64,000 nt of DNA from the NCBI GenBank assembly GCA_037190225.1, contig JBBCJL010000007.1:1-64000 (forward strand), written 5' to 3'. The stretch comes from MKSF01 sp037190225. Its GTDB lineage: Bacteria > Bacteroidota > Bacteroidia > Chitinophagales > Chitinophagaceae. A model generated the notes under the pieces. It searched no databases. It worked only from the letters and a program-made list of their open reading frames with translations, and was not told where the DNA came from. The position numbers were made by a program, and so were the translations under genes. Position 1 is the first letter of the stretch. Each line of letters opens with the position of its first letter. Below are positions 51,139 to 59,860 of this stretch, in pieces.

Positions 51139-52959
51139 TCAGGGCTGAAGGTTGCCTATTATTTTGTCCTTAGGATACCGGATGCTGTAAGCGACCCTTA
51201 TTTTCTGGCTGGCTCCCGGCGCAACGGACAGCTTCCAGGTAAGCAGGCCCGTTTCTTTATCAATGACCGCGCCGGAATGTTCCAGCAGCTCTATGTTCAT
51301 GGAGTGGTCCGTAGCTATAGGGTACTGGTCTTTTAAGGTGATATGGATGTTTTCCTTTTTCGTGTTTCTCACGGTTATATCATAGGTGAAGACCTGCTTT
51401 TTATAGCTGCCGGAGGTTTTGGTGCCGGTCAGCTCCGCTACCATATCCCTTTTAACGATCACTTTCCTGTCCCTTCCCATGCTGAGCAGCAGGGTATCGT
51501 TGGGCTGGTAGGGGTCGATTCGGGTTTTGCCCACATACAGGTCCTCGAAGATAATATTGGCTGTGCCCGGCAGCAGGTTCAGGTCGCCGTAACCGGTTAT
51601 TTCGGCAACGAGAAAGGCATCCGGGTCTTCCTTGGGTATGGCGTAATAATGGTAGCTTGCCGGGTGGCTGAGCGCTTTCAGGCTCGCGCTGTGCTCTTTG
51701 CCGTTGGACAATATTTCATAAGGAAGATCAATATCAAAGGTCGTGCTCAGCTCTTTTACATCTATAGCCGTGAACTTATCCACGCCTTTCGACCGGGTGG
51801 TGATGTTGACCACGCCGTTGGAGCCTCTTGAGCCGTACTGGGAGGTGGCTTGGGTACCTTGGATAACATCCAGGCTTAAAATATCCGGAGGGGGAATATT
51901 CGCGATATCACCCATATAGATGGAGCCATCCACCACGTACAGGGGACTGGAATTGCCGCTGATGGAAGAAAACCCTCTTATCCTGATCGTTGATGAGCTA
52001 CCGGGTTGCCCGGATGGATTGGACACCACTGCGCCGGGAACACTGCCTTCCAGCAGGTCGGCTGCCGGGCTGGTATACCCGGACTGTCCGGCATAGCGGG
52101 GATAGCCGTATTGCAGGAGCCAGGCGGATAGCAGGGGTGTATTGTTCCCGAGTGAAGGATTGGCAGTAGAGAGCCGCAGCTTTACTTTCTTCCAGTCGAT
52201 GCCGGTAGATTGTACAATATTGGCTTTGTACAGGAATTGTAAGGGTTTGCCGGTGCTTTCCGAACGCAGGTCGTAATAAGGATTCCAGCCTGCATTTGTA
52301 GCGTAATATTGCACCGCCATAACAGGTTGTACGGCCTGGGAAGCCATTACCTGGACCACGATATAGCCCCCGGTCTTTTTTTTGTCTCCGGGCTTGCCGG
52401 GAGCATTCCGTAATTTACCCAGTTGCTCCTGTAGCTGCTTTTCCTGCTCACTTAATTGTGCGATCTTACGGCGCAGCTCGCCCTGCTTTTCGGCATAATA
52501 ATCGGTAAGCTTTATAAGCTCCGCAACATTGGTGCTGTTGGGCTCTCCTCCCAGCTTCCTGTTGGCATCCAGCAAAGCGAGCGTATTGCCGGCCACCTCT
52601 TTCCCGATCCTGATAGCTGTGAGCTGCCTTTCCGTTTCGGATATGGCATCGTGCGGCAGTATGGTATCCCTGCTTTTGGAAGGATGTTCATAGGTGGGCG
52701 CAAATCTTACGGACATAATGGTTACAGCCGAAGGCGCGGATAGCTGGATGCTGGCCTCGTCTATCATATTGGCTACCTGCTCTATGACCAGCTCGCTGTA
52801 ACCGGCCGGTATCTGTGGCTGTATCTTATGCAGCAGTTGCGCGCCCTGCTTGTAAACCGTTACAGCTTCCAGTTTCGCGGGAACGGGTACTATTTCCTGG
52901 GCAACAGCTGCCGTAAGGCAGAAAGCGCTGCCTGTAAAAATGGTAAATATCTTTCTCAT
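51139..52959 (-). CDS. MuiA/DUF4139 family protein with inserted SusC-type TonB plug domain
   Basis: 606 aa with signal peptide (MRKIFTIFTGSAFCLTAAVAQ). N-terminal DUF4140 part (PAKLEAVTVYKQGAQLLHKI ...), coiled coil (AEKQGELRRKIAQLSEQEKQLQEQLGKL), then the DUF4139 domain, which is interrupted at about residues 285-395 by a plug module: STIRIRGFSSISGNSSPLYV, SLDVIQGTQATSQYGSRGSN, VVNITTRSKG. DUF4139 resumes with FDIDLPYEILSNGKEH and ends LTWKLSVAPGASQKIRVAYSIRYPKD. There is no beta barrel. The plug region is almost the same as that of the gene at 53517-54452. Last gene of the ECF operon (47 bases after the previous one). Confidence 0.9.
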   Translation of the reverse strand: MRKIFTIFTGSAFCLTAAVAQEIVPVPAKLEAVTVYKQGAQLLHKIQPQIPAGYSELVIEQVANMIDEASIQLSAPSAVTIMSVRFAPTYEHPSKSRDTILPHDAISETERQLTAIRIGKEVAGNTLALLDANRKLGGEPNSTNVAELIKLTDYYAEKQGELRRKIAQLSEQEKQLQEQLGKLRNAPGKPGDKKKTGGYIVVQVMASQAVQPVMAVQYYATNAGWNPYYDLRSESTGKPLQFLYKANIVQSTGIDWKKVKLRLSTANPSLGNNTPLLSAWLLQYGYPRYAGQSGYTSPAADLLEGSVPGAVVSNPSGQPGSSSTIRIRGFSSISGNSSPLYVVDGSIYMGDIANIPPPDILSLDVIQGTQATSQYGSRGSNGVVNITTRSKGVDKFTAIDVKELSTTFDIDLPYEILSNGKEHSASLKALSHPASYHYYAIPKEDPDAFLVAEITGYGDLNLLPGTANIIFEDLYVGKTRIDPYQPNDTLLLSMGRDRKVIVKRDMVAELTGTKTSGSYKKQVFTYDITVRNTKKENIHITLKDQYPIATDHSMNIELLEHSGAVIDKETGLLTWKLSVAPGASQKIRVAYSIRYPKDKIIGNLQP

Positions 52960-53006
52960 TATTCAATGGATTTTAAAGTTCAACAGGTAGCTGCATGTAC
53001 AGCTGG

Positions 53007-53402
53007 TTACCTGAATAGCCTGGTTATAAATGATCCCCGCTTCTTTTTGCCTTTCAGGTGACTTTTGGTGGTGATGACAATGGCGCCATCCAAGGCCCTT
53101 TTCCCGTAAAGCGTAGTGGCTTCCTTGCCTTTAAGGATCCTTATCCCGGCAATATTGTCTTTGTCTATTGCTGACAGCTCACCCGGGTAAGGCGAATTAT
53201 CTATAACAATGAGCGGCCGGGGTGTTGTGCGTACAGATGCCTGGCACCGGTTCCTGATCCAGGTACCGGAAGGGTCTCCGGCAGGCTGACCCGGGTGCTG
53301 GGGGCTGGCTGTGACTTTCAGGGTATCTGCCGGGGATTGTGCCGGCAGTATGCCGGTACTGCAGATGCTGGTTGCAATAAGGAACGTGATTGTTTTTATC
53401 AT
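53007..53402 (-). CDS. Small exported TonB-plug-like protein
   Basis: 131 aa from ATG 53402 (MIKTITFLIATSICSTGILPAQ signal peptide; an earlier ATG at 53435 adds 11 residues). After a linker it holds a minimal plug-like module: PLIVIDNSPYPGELSAIDKD, IAGIRILKGKEATTLYGKRA, IVITTKSHLKGKKKRG. The sequence is more diverged than the two plug copies on either side. No barrel. Middle gene of the operon. Confidence 0.8.
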   Translation of the reverse strand: MIKTITFLIATSICSTGILPAQSPADTLKVTASPQHPGQPAGDPSGTWIRNRCQASVRTTPRPLIVIDNSPYPGELSAIDKDNIAGIRILKGKEATTLYGKRALDGAIVITTKSHLKGKKKRGSFITRLFR

Positions 53403-53516
53403 ATAAATCTTTTTTAAGTATATCGTACGGGGCATAGCTTTGCCACCAATAGCCGGCGCTATTGTTTGAAAGGGGCTGTAAAATGTCAGGGATGCCCGGT
53501 ATATGGCAGGCTTGAT

Positions 53517-54452
53517 TTATTTTTTAGATCTCCGGTGATGTTTGCCTTTGCGTTTAAATATTTTATCCCACAGGTTTCCATTTTTCTGCACCTCAGTATA
53601 GGCGCCGTTCTTAGTGGTGATCATGATGACGCCATTGGAGCCTCTTGAACCGTATTGGGAAGTGGCTGCGTCATCTTTTAAAATATCCATGCTTACAATA
53701 TCAGCAGGGTCAATATCGGCGATATCACCCATATAGATAGTACCATCTACCACGTACAGGGGATTGGAGCTGCCGCTGATGGAAGAGAATCCTCTTATCC
53801 TGATCGCTGCTGCGCTGCCGGGCTGCCCGAACGGGTTATTAACTACTACACCGGTAGTGCCGCTTTCCAGCGCCTGTACAAGTGTGGATGGTACACGGGT
53901 GGCGGATGCTGTTCTGATGGGTGAAATGCTGTCTGTAATGCCTGGTATTACTTCCGTTATGGGTAGTGTGGCTGCAATGGTGCTGTCTGCATACTGCGTT
54001 ACAGGATTGCTGTTACCGGTAACTATCCGTGATGGTAAACTGCCGGGTGTTGGTACGGAAGTCCGCACTTTGGTGGCTGCCGGTGTTTGCCGGGCAAGGG
54101 TTGATACCGCTGCGTCCGGCTGTGTAAGCGGCACGGGGTCGGGGAGCGGGGGGTGTTCTGGTGCTGCTGCACGTGGAGGGTTACCGGGTTGCTGTACTAC
54201 CCCGGTGGGTAAGGGCGTATCGCCGGTCCGTTGTAAGTAAAGGATACCAATGCTCACCATCAGCAGGATTCCCGCTGCTATGCCGAGATTCCGGAACAGG
54301 ACCGTTTTACGCGGACGTTGTTGTTCCAGCCTGCCGGTAATGGTCTCCCATAGCCGCTCCCTGTCGAAAGGTAAAGTTTCGCTGTTATGTCCCTGCACCT
54401 GCATCTGCTCTTTATAATTTTCAAAAATGTTATCTGACTGTTCCATTATCAT
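53517..54452 (-). CDS. Membrane-anchored plug-domain protein, probable anti-sigma factor
   Basis: 311 aa. Cytoplasmic N-terminus (1-53) with ERLWETITGRLEQQ, one membrane helix (about 54-70, NLGIAAGILLMVSIGILYLQ), a long Pro/Thr-rich periplasmic linker (about 75-185), and a SusC-type plug module (about 190-290): IRIRGFSSISGSSNPLYVVD, VSMDILKDDAATSQYGSRGS, VIMITTKNG. The gene follows the ECF sigma gene by 19 bases, the place of FecR-type anti-sigma factors, but no FecR domain is seen; the plug takes its place. The N-terminus has no clear zinc motif. Confidence 0.85.
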   Translation of the reverse strand: MIMEQSDNIFENYKEQMQVQGHNSETLPFDRERLWETITGRLEQQRPRKTVLFRNLGIAAGILLMVSIGILYLQRTGDTPLPTGVVQQPGNPPRAAAPEHPPLPDPVPLTQPDAAVSTLARQTPAATKVRTSVPTPGSLPSRIVTGNSNPVTQYADSTIAATLPITEVIPGITDSISPIRTASATRVPSTLVQALESGTTGVVVNNPFGQPGSAAAIRIRGFSSISGSSNPLYVVDGTIYMGDIADIDPADIVSMDILKDDAATSQYGSRGSNGVIMITTKNGAYTEVQKNGNLWDKIFKRKGKHHRRSKK

Positions 54453-54471
54453 GCTTTTTAATAGTTCCGGC

Positions 54472-54987
54472 TTAGCCGGTATAAAATTTTTCCAGCCACG
54501 TTTTCAGCTTGTGCTTGGCATAGTGCAGCTGCGATTTGGAAGTCCCTTCGGATATCTGTAGGAGGTCCGCTATTTCTTTATGGGAATAGCCTTCCACCAC
54601 GGCCAGGTTAAAGACCAGCTTGCTGCTGGCAGGTAAATAGCCTACCAGCTGGTGCAGGTCTTTCTCGTGCGAAGGCTGTAATGCCGGTGATACCGCATGG
54701 TGCTGCTCCGTTAGCTCGTCAAACCGGGTGTGCTTTTTCAGGTAAGCCATGCAATGGCGGACCGCTATTTTCCTGGACCATGCTACCAGGGCTTCCGGCG
54801 CTTCCAGCTGGTGGATCTTCGTGTATATGATGACAAAAATTTCGGCCAGCACATCCTCAGCATCCGTATCGTTATCTATATACCTTTTGCAGGTATGGTA
54901 CAGCCTGGGTAATAGAAAATCATATACGACCCGCTGGGCGCGCCTTTCCTGTTTTTTGCAGGCTTCTATTATCCGTAAATCTATCAT
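54472..54987 (-). CDS. ECF-family RNA polymerase sigma factor
   Basis: 171 aa. Region 2 (ACKKQERRAQRVVYDFLLPRL, YIDNDTDAEDVLAEIFVIIY) and region 4 (LPASSKLVFNLAVVEGYSHK then EIADLLQISEGTSKSQLHYAKHKL). First gene of the operon with the plug-domain membrane protein, the small plug protein and the MuiA-plug protein, so it probably controls them and is controlled by the second gene. Confidence 0.93.
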   Translation of the reverse strand: MIDLRIIEACKKQERRAQRVVYDFLLPRLYHTCKRYIDNDTDAEDVLAEIFVIIYTKIHQLEAPEALVAWSRKIAVRHCMAYLKKHTRFDELTEQHHAVSPALQPSHEKDLHQLVGYLPASSKLVFNLAVVEGYSHKEIADLLQISEGTSKSQLHYAKHKLKTWLEKFYTG

Positions 54988-55147
54988 CCGGTCGTATTTT
55001 AATTATAAAGAGTGCCGGCCGGGCCTCAGGGTTGGAAGGCCGTGAATTTTTTTTCAGGGCAGTGGTTGCAAACGCCGGGGCGAAGCATTGGGGGTGTAAG
55101 GTTAAGGACCGGCTAAGGCCAGTCCTGTGCCGGATATGCTGCAGGTA

Positions 55148-56167
55148 TTAAGAGCCTGGTTGTTCATTCTTTTCTTCAAAACTTTCCAGTTCCTTTTTCA
55201 CTTCCTCCAAAAGTTGTTTTTCTGTTGGTAAGTACAATTCGTATTGGCTGGCGATGATTTGTTTTTGTCCCTCGGGTAATGTGAATTTTACTACTGTATC
55301 GTTCTTCCTGGCACAAAGCAAAATGCCGATGGTCGGGTTTTCGTGCGGCAGTTTTTCAATACGGTCATAGTAGTTGACATACATTTGCAACTGTCCGATA
55401 TCTTGGTGCGTTAATTTATGGGTTTTGATTTCAATAATTACAAAGCATTGCAATAACCGGTTATAGAAAACCAGATCCACAAAGAACTCATCGCCGTCCA
55501 GGTGTATTCTTTGCTGTCTTGCCACAAATGAAAACCCATTGCCCAATTCTAACAGAAATTCCTGAAGATGGGTAATGATAGCATTTTCCAAATCTCTTTC
55601 GTAATAGGATGCTTCTCTTTTCAACCCAAGAAATTCCAGAAACATCGGGTCTTTGATGATCTCTTTGGCATCAGAGGGTTGCTTTTCGTTTTTGGCAACT
55701 GCCAGAACACTTTCCTTGTCGTTGCTCAGTAAAAGACGTTCGTACAGATTACTGTATATCTGCCGTTCCAATTGCCGGGACGTCCAGTTGTTTTTAATGG
55801 ATTCAGCTATGTAAAACTCTCTTTTGTCCTCATTATCAATACTTAAAAGCAGCTTATACTGTGTCCAGCTCAATTGTGTCCGCACTGCGGACACAATTGG
55901 GAAAGTGCGGTAAAACTGCCTGTGCCAGTTCAATTGTCTGGAAGAAAATCCGCTTCCAAATTCGGGTTGCAATTGTTCTGAAAGATATTTTATCAGATAG
56001 GTGCCATAATCTGCACGGTCTTTGCCTGCTTGTTCTTCTTCAAAGATCCTTTTGCCGATATGCCAGTACATCAGCGTTCGCTGATGGTCAACAGCACGAA
56101 TGGTATTATGCCTTGTTTGGGCAATGATGGCCTTAATATCTGATATAATGGATGTATTGGTCAGCAT
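55148..56167 (-). CDS. YhcG/DUF1016-type PDDEXK nuclease
   Basis: 339 aa. N-terminal DUF1016 HTH-like region (IGKRIFEEEQAG..RADYGTYLIKYLSEQL, SWTQYKLLLSIDNEDKREFYI) and C-terminal PD-(D/E)xK core: DEFFVDLVFYNRLLQCFVII then EIKTHKLTHQDIGQLQMYVN. These stand-alone proteins are often found in defence islands, but here there is no restriction-modification partner. Moderately lower GC than the neighbours. Function of the family is not settled. Confidence 0.9.
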   Translation of the reverse strand: MLTNTSIISDIKAIIAQTRHNTIRAVDHQRTLMYWHIGKRIFEEEQAGKDRADYGTYLIKYLSEQLQPEFGSGFSSRQLNWHRQFYRTFPIVSAVRTQLSWTQYKLLLSIDNEDKREFYIAESIKNNWTSRQLERQIYSNLYERLLLSNDKESVLAVAKNEKQPSDAKEIIKDPMFLEFLGLKREASYYERDLENAIITHLQEFLLELGNGFSFVARQQRIHLDGDEFFVDLVFYNRLLQCFVIIEIKTHKLTHQDIGQLQMYVNYYDRIEKLPHENPTIGILLCARKNDTVVKFTLPEGQKQIIASQYELYLPTEKQLLEEVKKELESFEEKNEQPGS

Positions 56168-56299
56168 TTTTTAAATATTCAATTTTCTGCATCCTTACTT
56201 TGGACTGGCTGTTATTAAGTCCAGGTTGTTCAAATTTAAACAAAGTAATATAGAAACAGAAATTGCAGGCTGACTATCTATAGGCAAGCTGCAGGGATC

Positions 56300-56345
56300 A
56301 GCTGCAAAGTAGTATAGAGATTCCTCATATCCGTTCGGAATGACC
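56300..56345. repeat. Dispersed GTCATTCCG-type repeat, copy 3
   Basis: GAGATTCCTCATATCCGTTC then GGAATGAC resembles the copies at 35026-35125 and 44225-44280. An open frame across it (56195-56431, minus) is therefore unlikely to be a gene. The rest of 56168-56530 shows nothing else I recognise. Confidence 0.4.
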
Positions 56346-56534
56346 AGGTACGGGATAGTATCTTTTGGCAGCGAAAACATTCCCTGCCCACAGAGCGGAC
56401 ACTTTTCAGCGAAACGTATTTGTAATAACAAGTTGTTTCCTATAAGCAGATGGTCATTAATTGCAAATAAGCAGCAGGACCAGGCTTCCTGAAAGATTTT
56501 TGTATCCTGACAGCTACAAAAACGGCAAAAAAAA

Positions 56535-56558
56535 CACCTGTTCCGGTAGGAGCAGGTG
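56535..56558 (-). terminator. Terminator after the acyl-CoA dehydrogenase gene
   Basis: CACCTGTTCC and GGAGCAGGTG form a stem with loop GGTA; on the minus strand eight T follow. Confidence 0.85.
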
Positions 56559-56594
56559 CTATATATAAAGTCAGGGATATATCCCGGATGATAA

Positions 56595-57734
56595 TTATTT
56601 CAGCAGGCTGCGGCTGATAACGATCTTCTGCACTTCGGAAGTACCTTCATAGATCTGGGTGATCTTGGCGTCACGCATCAGGCGCTCCACGTGGAATTCC
56701 TTCACATAGCCGTATCCGCCGTGTATCTGAACCGCTTCGTTGGTGACCCATTGCGCGATCTCGGAAGCGTACAGCTTGGCGATAGAGCCCGAAACGGTAT
56801 AATCCATATGCTGGTCTTTTTCCCAGGCGGATTTCAGGCACAGCAGGCGGGCTGCTTCAACGGCAGTAGCCATTTCAGCCATTTTGAAGGCGATGGCCTG
56901 GTGGTTCATGATCTCTGTGCCGAAGGCTTTACGCTCTTTGGAATATTTTACGGCCAGCTCCAGGGCGCCGCTTGCGATACCCAGGGCCTGCGAGGCGATA
57001 CCGATACGGCCGCCCGCCAGTGTTTTCATAGCAAAGGTAAAGCCGAAGCCGTCCTCGCCGATCCTGTTCTCTTTAGGAACTTTCACGTCCTGGAAGGAGA
57101 TGGAGTGCGTGTCGCTGCCACGGATACCCATTTTGTTCTCTTTGGCGCCTACGGTTACGCCCGGCCAGTCCTTATGCACGATAAAGGCATTGATGCCTTT
57201 GTGCTTCTTGGCAATATCCGTCTGGGCTATTACCAGGTAATAGGTGGCGCTGGAACCGTTGGTGATCCAGTTCTTGATGCCGTTCAGCACGTAGTGGTCG
57301 CCTTTATCTTCAGCGGTAGTGCGCTGGGAAGTGGCATCGGAACCCGCTTCCGGCTCAGACAGCAGGAAAGCGCCTATGCACTGCCCGGATGCCAGGGGAA
57401 CGAGGTATTTTTGTTTTTGTTCTTCATTACCGTAAGTTTCCAGTCCCCAGCATACCAGGGAGTTGTTTACGGACATTACCACAGAAGCGGAAGCATCTAC
57501 CTTGGAGATCTCTTCCATAGCCAGTACATAAGAAACTGCATCCATACCGGAACCGCCGTACTTAGGGTCTACCATCATACCCAAAAAGCCCAGCTCCCCG
57601 AGTTTTTTGATCTGTTCTGCAGGGAATTTCTGCTGATCGTCGCGCTCTATTACACCCGGTAATAATTCTGTTTGCGCAAAATGACGCGCGGCGTCTCTTA
57701 CTGCAATCTGCTCTTCTGTTAATTGAAAATTCAT
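56595..57734 (-). CDS. Acyl-CoA dehydrogenase (short/medium chain)
   Basis: 379 aa, full-length family member. FAD and substrate blocks are seen: GAFLLSEPEAGSDATSQRTT, ITNGSSATYYLVIAQTD, GRIGIASQALGIASGALELA, QIHGGYGYVKEFHVERLMRD and the C-terminal IYEGTSEVQKIVISR, which carries the usual catalytic Glu of the short-chain type. First step of beta-oxidation or branched-chain acid degradation. Monocistronic, terminator directly downstream. Confidence 0.96.
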   Translation of the reverse strand: MNFQLTEEQIAVRDAARHFAQTELLPGVIERDDQQKFPAEQIKKLGELGFLGMMVDPKYGGSGMDAVSYVLAMEEISKVDASASVVMSVNNSLVCWGLETYGNEEQKQKYLVPLASGQCIGAFLLSEPEAGSDATSQRTTAEDKGDHYVLNGIKNWITNGSSATYYLVIAQTDIAKKHKGINAFIVHKDWPGVTVGAKENKMGIRGSDTHSISFQDVKVPKENRIGEDGFGFTFAMKTLAGGRIGIASQALGIASGALELAVKYSKERKAFGTEIMNHQAIAFKMAEMATAVEAARLLCLKSAWEKDQHMDYTVSGSIAKLYASEIAQWVTNEAVQIHGGYGYVKEFHVERLMRDAKITQIYEGTSEVQKIVISRSLLK

Positions 57735-57866
57735 ATTGTAAAATATAGCTTTTGAAAATACGGAAGCAAATTTAAATTTTTAGATCGGATATTCAAATAA
57801 ATCCCGTATGAAAAAATAAAGCTGCTAACGACAGCTGTACAAAAGAAAGAAGAGGGGATATTAAAT

Positions 57867-57900
57867 CAAATAGCCTCCGGACATCACCGGAGGCTATTTG
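57867..57900 (-). terminator. Terminator after rplS
   Basis: CAAATAGCCTCCGG (57867-57880), loop ACATCA, CCGGAGGCTATTTG (57887-57900). 14-bp perfect stem; on the minus strand it is followed by ATTTAATATC. Confidence 0.85.
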
Positions 57901-57919
57901 ATTTATGAGAGAACATGGG

Positions 57920-58276
57920 TTATTTAGAAGCCATTTTTTTCTCTTTGATACGTGCTGCTTTACCGAAGCGCTCACGCAGGTAATATAATTTGGCACGACG
58001 AACCAGACCGCGCTTGTTGACAACGATAGATTCGATATGCGGGGAGTACAGAGGGAATACCCTTTCTACACCTACACCGTCAGAGATCTTACGAACAGTG
58101 AAAGTCTGGGTAGCACCCTGGCCCTGGCGTTTGATAACATCGCCTTTGAACGACTGTACACGCTCTTTGGTGCCTTCAACGATTTTGTAGTTCACTGTAA
58201 CGTTGTCACCGGCTTTGAAAGACGGCATTTCTTTTACAGAGCTGAATTGTTCGTGGATAAAAGCAACTGCTTCCAT
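57920..58276 (-). CDS. rplS: 50S ribosomal protein L19
   Basis: 118 aa. Diagnostic blocks MPSFKAGDNVTVNYKIVEGT, RVQSFKGDVIKRQGQGATQT, FTVRKISDGVGVERVFPLYS and KRGLVRRAKLYYLRERFGKA. Located 51 bases after rplT on the same strand, an order in which rplS is not with trmD/rpsP as in many bacteria. Confidence 0.98.
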   Translation of the reverse strand: MEAVAFIHEQFSSVKEMPSFKAGDNVTVNYKIVEGTKERVQSFKGDVIKRQGQGATQTFTVRKISDGVGVERVFPLYSPHIESIVVNKRGLVRRAKLYYLRERFGKAARIKEKKMASK

Positions 58277-58327
58277 TGTAATATCTTTTTTAAATTACTT
58301 AAAACAAGTAAATAGGTTTTATAAAAA

Positions 58328-58672
58328 TTATTTAACCTGAGCCACTAATTTTTTGAAGCTTTCAGGCTCGTTCATAGCTAAATCAGCTAAAACTTTTCTG
58401 TTGAGGTCGATACCTTTTTCATTCAACCTGTGCATGAAAACGGAGTAGCTCAGACCTTCCTCACGTACTGCCGCATTGATACGGGCGATCCATAAAGTGC
58501 GGTAGTCGCGTTTTTTCAATTTACGGCCTACAAATTTGTAGCCCAGACCTTTCTCCAGAACGTTTTTAGCTACTGTATATACGTTTTTACGTTTGCCGTA
58601 GAAACCTTTGGTTTGGTTAAGGACCTTTTTCCTTCTTGCACGTGATGCAACGGCATTTACTGAACGTGGCAT
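58328..58672 (-). CDS. rplT: 50S ribosomal protein L20
   Basis: 114 aa. Starts MPRSVNAVASRARRKKVLNQ and contains TKGFYGKRKNVYTVAKNVLE and RDYRTLWIARINAAVREEGL. Early 50S assembly protein; in other bacteria it also represses the rpmI-rplT operon. Follows rpmI by about 95 bases. Confidence 0.98.
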   Translation of the reverse strand: MPRSVNAVASRARRKKVLNQTKGFYGKRKNVYTVAKNVLEKGLGYKFVGRKLKKRDYRTLWIARINAAVREEGLSYSVFMHRLNEKGIDLNRKVLADLAMNEPESFKKLVAQVK

Positions 58673-58768
58673 ATTCTTATGTTAATTAAATATGTTATTA
58701 AATGTTGTTTAGGTGGGAAAGCAGGCTCTCCCGGAGACAGTATCGGCTTAACTATCCATCCGCCGGTA

Positions 58769-58966
58769 TTATCTTAATCTCAGCATGCGCTTTACCAGGG
58801 GTAAGTTTGCAGAGTGCACTTCCACGCTGCCGCGTAAGCTCCGCTTGCGCTTGGTGGATTTCTTGGTTAATAAGTGGCTTTTGAACGCCTGAAAACGACG
58901 GATCTTTCCGTTCCCTGTAACCTTAAACGTTTTTTTAGCCCTTGAATGAGTTTTTACTTTAGGCAT
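58769..58966 (-). CDS. rpmI: 50S ribosomal protein L35
   Basis: 65 aa, MPKVKTHSRAKKTFKVTGNG start, RRFQAFKSHLLTKKSTKRKR, and the usual basic end VKRMLRLR. infC, which normally precedes rpmI, is not here: the next gene upstream is rpmE at 59114. Confidence 0.97.
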   Translation of the reverse strand: MPKVKTHSRAKKTFKVTGNGKIRRFQAFKSHLLTKKSTKRKRSLRGSVEVHSANLPLVKRMLRLR

Positions 58967-59113
58967 AACACTTTCTTTTTTAATGTAGGCCCGCTTGACC
59001 GGCCTGTTTGTGAATGAAATAATGCGTTGTCAAGACAACCGCGAATCTTGTCAGGACCCTTTCTGCTTATTACCAAAGTGTTGGATGGTGCATGGGGGTG
59101 GAATTCCACAAGA

Positions 59114-59362
59114 TTATTTTTTGGCGTAACGTTTGTTGAACTTCTCGATACGGCCTGCTGTATCTACGAATACAGATTTACCTGTGTAGAACGGGTGAGA
59201 TGTGTTGGAAATCTCAACTTTGATCAACGGGTATTCGTTACCGTCTTCCCAGGTGATAGTTTCTCTGGAATGAGCAGTAGATTTCGTTAAGAACATGTGC
59301 TCGTTGGACATGTCTTTGAATACCACGAAGCGGTAGTTTTCCGGGTGAATTCCTTTTTTCAT
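59114..59362 (-). CDS. rpmE2: 50S ribosomal protein L31, type B
   Basis: 82 aa with the type B pattern (MKKGIHPENYRFVVFKDMSN, STAHSRETITWEDGNEYPLI, HPFYTGKSVFVDTAGRIEKF) and without the four zinc cysteines of type A. Likely the paralogue independent of zinc. Same strand as rpmI-rplT-rplS. Confidence 0.96.
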   Translation of the reverse strand: MKKGIHPENYRFVVFKDMSNEHMFLTKSTAHSRETITWEDGNEYPLIKVEISNTSHPFYTGKSVFVDTAGRIEKFNKRYAKK

Positions 59363-59458
59363 AAATATATTACGTTTAGTGCATGGTTCTAAGCATGCGT
59401 AATTAAATGAGCCTGCAAAGTTATAAAGATATTTTATATAAAAAAATATTTTTTCGGC

Positions 59459-59860
59459 TTACAGCTCCTCCCGTTCTGATAAGATATTGTTATTGATATG
59501 GAATTTTTTAAAGAATACCAGCAGGAGAACGGAAAATATGATATTCAGGGGGATCGGCTGCTGCCAGAGCGTAAGGGTATCCCGGGAAATATCATTGCCG
59601 GTAAAGACCAGCGCGCCGGTCCAGCTGACGGCCGTCAACGCAACAAACCCGTACATACCCCATTTTTTCAGGTAGACGGCCCCTGTCCAGAAAACGGTAT
59701 ATATAATGGCCAGCAGCGGTCGCAGCATATACCCGGCGCCGTACATCACCCCGTCTGTCCAGAAATTCAGGATCTCGAAAAGGGTCATAAACAACAGGAA
59801 TAAGCCTGCTACGGGCAGGATAAAGGGAGCGGTGGTGAAGTATTTTTTGATAAAGTTCAT
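59459..59860 (-). CDS. Small integral membrane protein, 133 aa
   Basis: Four predicted membrane helices; ATG at 59860 chosen (MNFIKKYFTTAPFILPVAGL) because the nine codons before it look non-coding. No recognised family. Terminal KKFHINNNILSEREEL is cytoplasmic. Confidence 0.7.
   Translation of the reverse strand: MNFIKKYFTTAPFILPVAGLFLLFMTLFEILNFWTDGVMYGAGYMLRPLLAIIYTVFWTGAVYLKKWGMYGFVALTAVSWTGALVFTGNDISRDTLTLWQQPIPLNIIFSVLLLVFFKKFHINNNILSEREEL

Noticed and set aside
56195..56431. 78-aa protein on the minus strand
   Set aside because: It runs across a dispersed intergenic repeat and has no family similarity.
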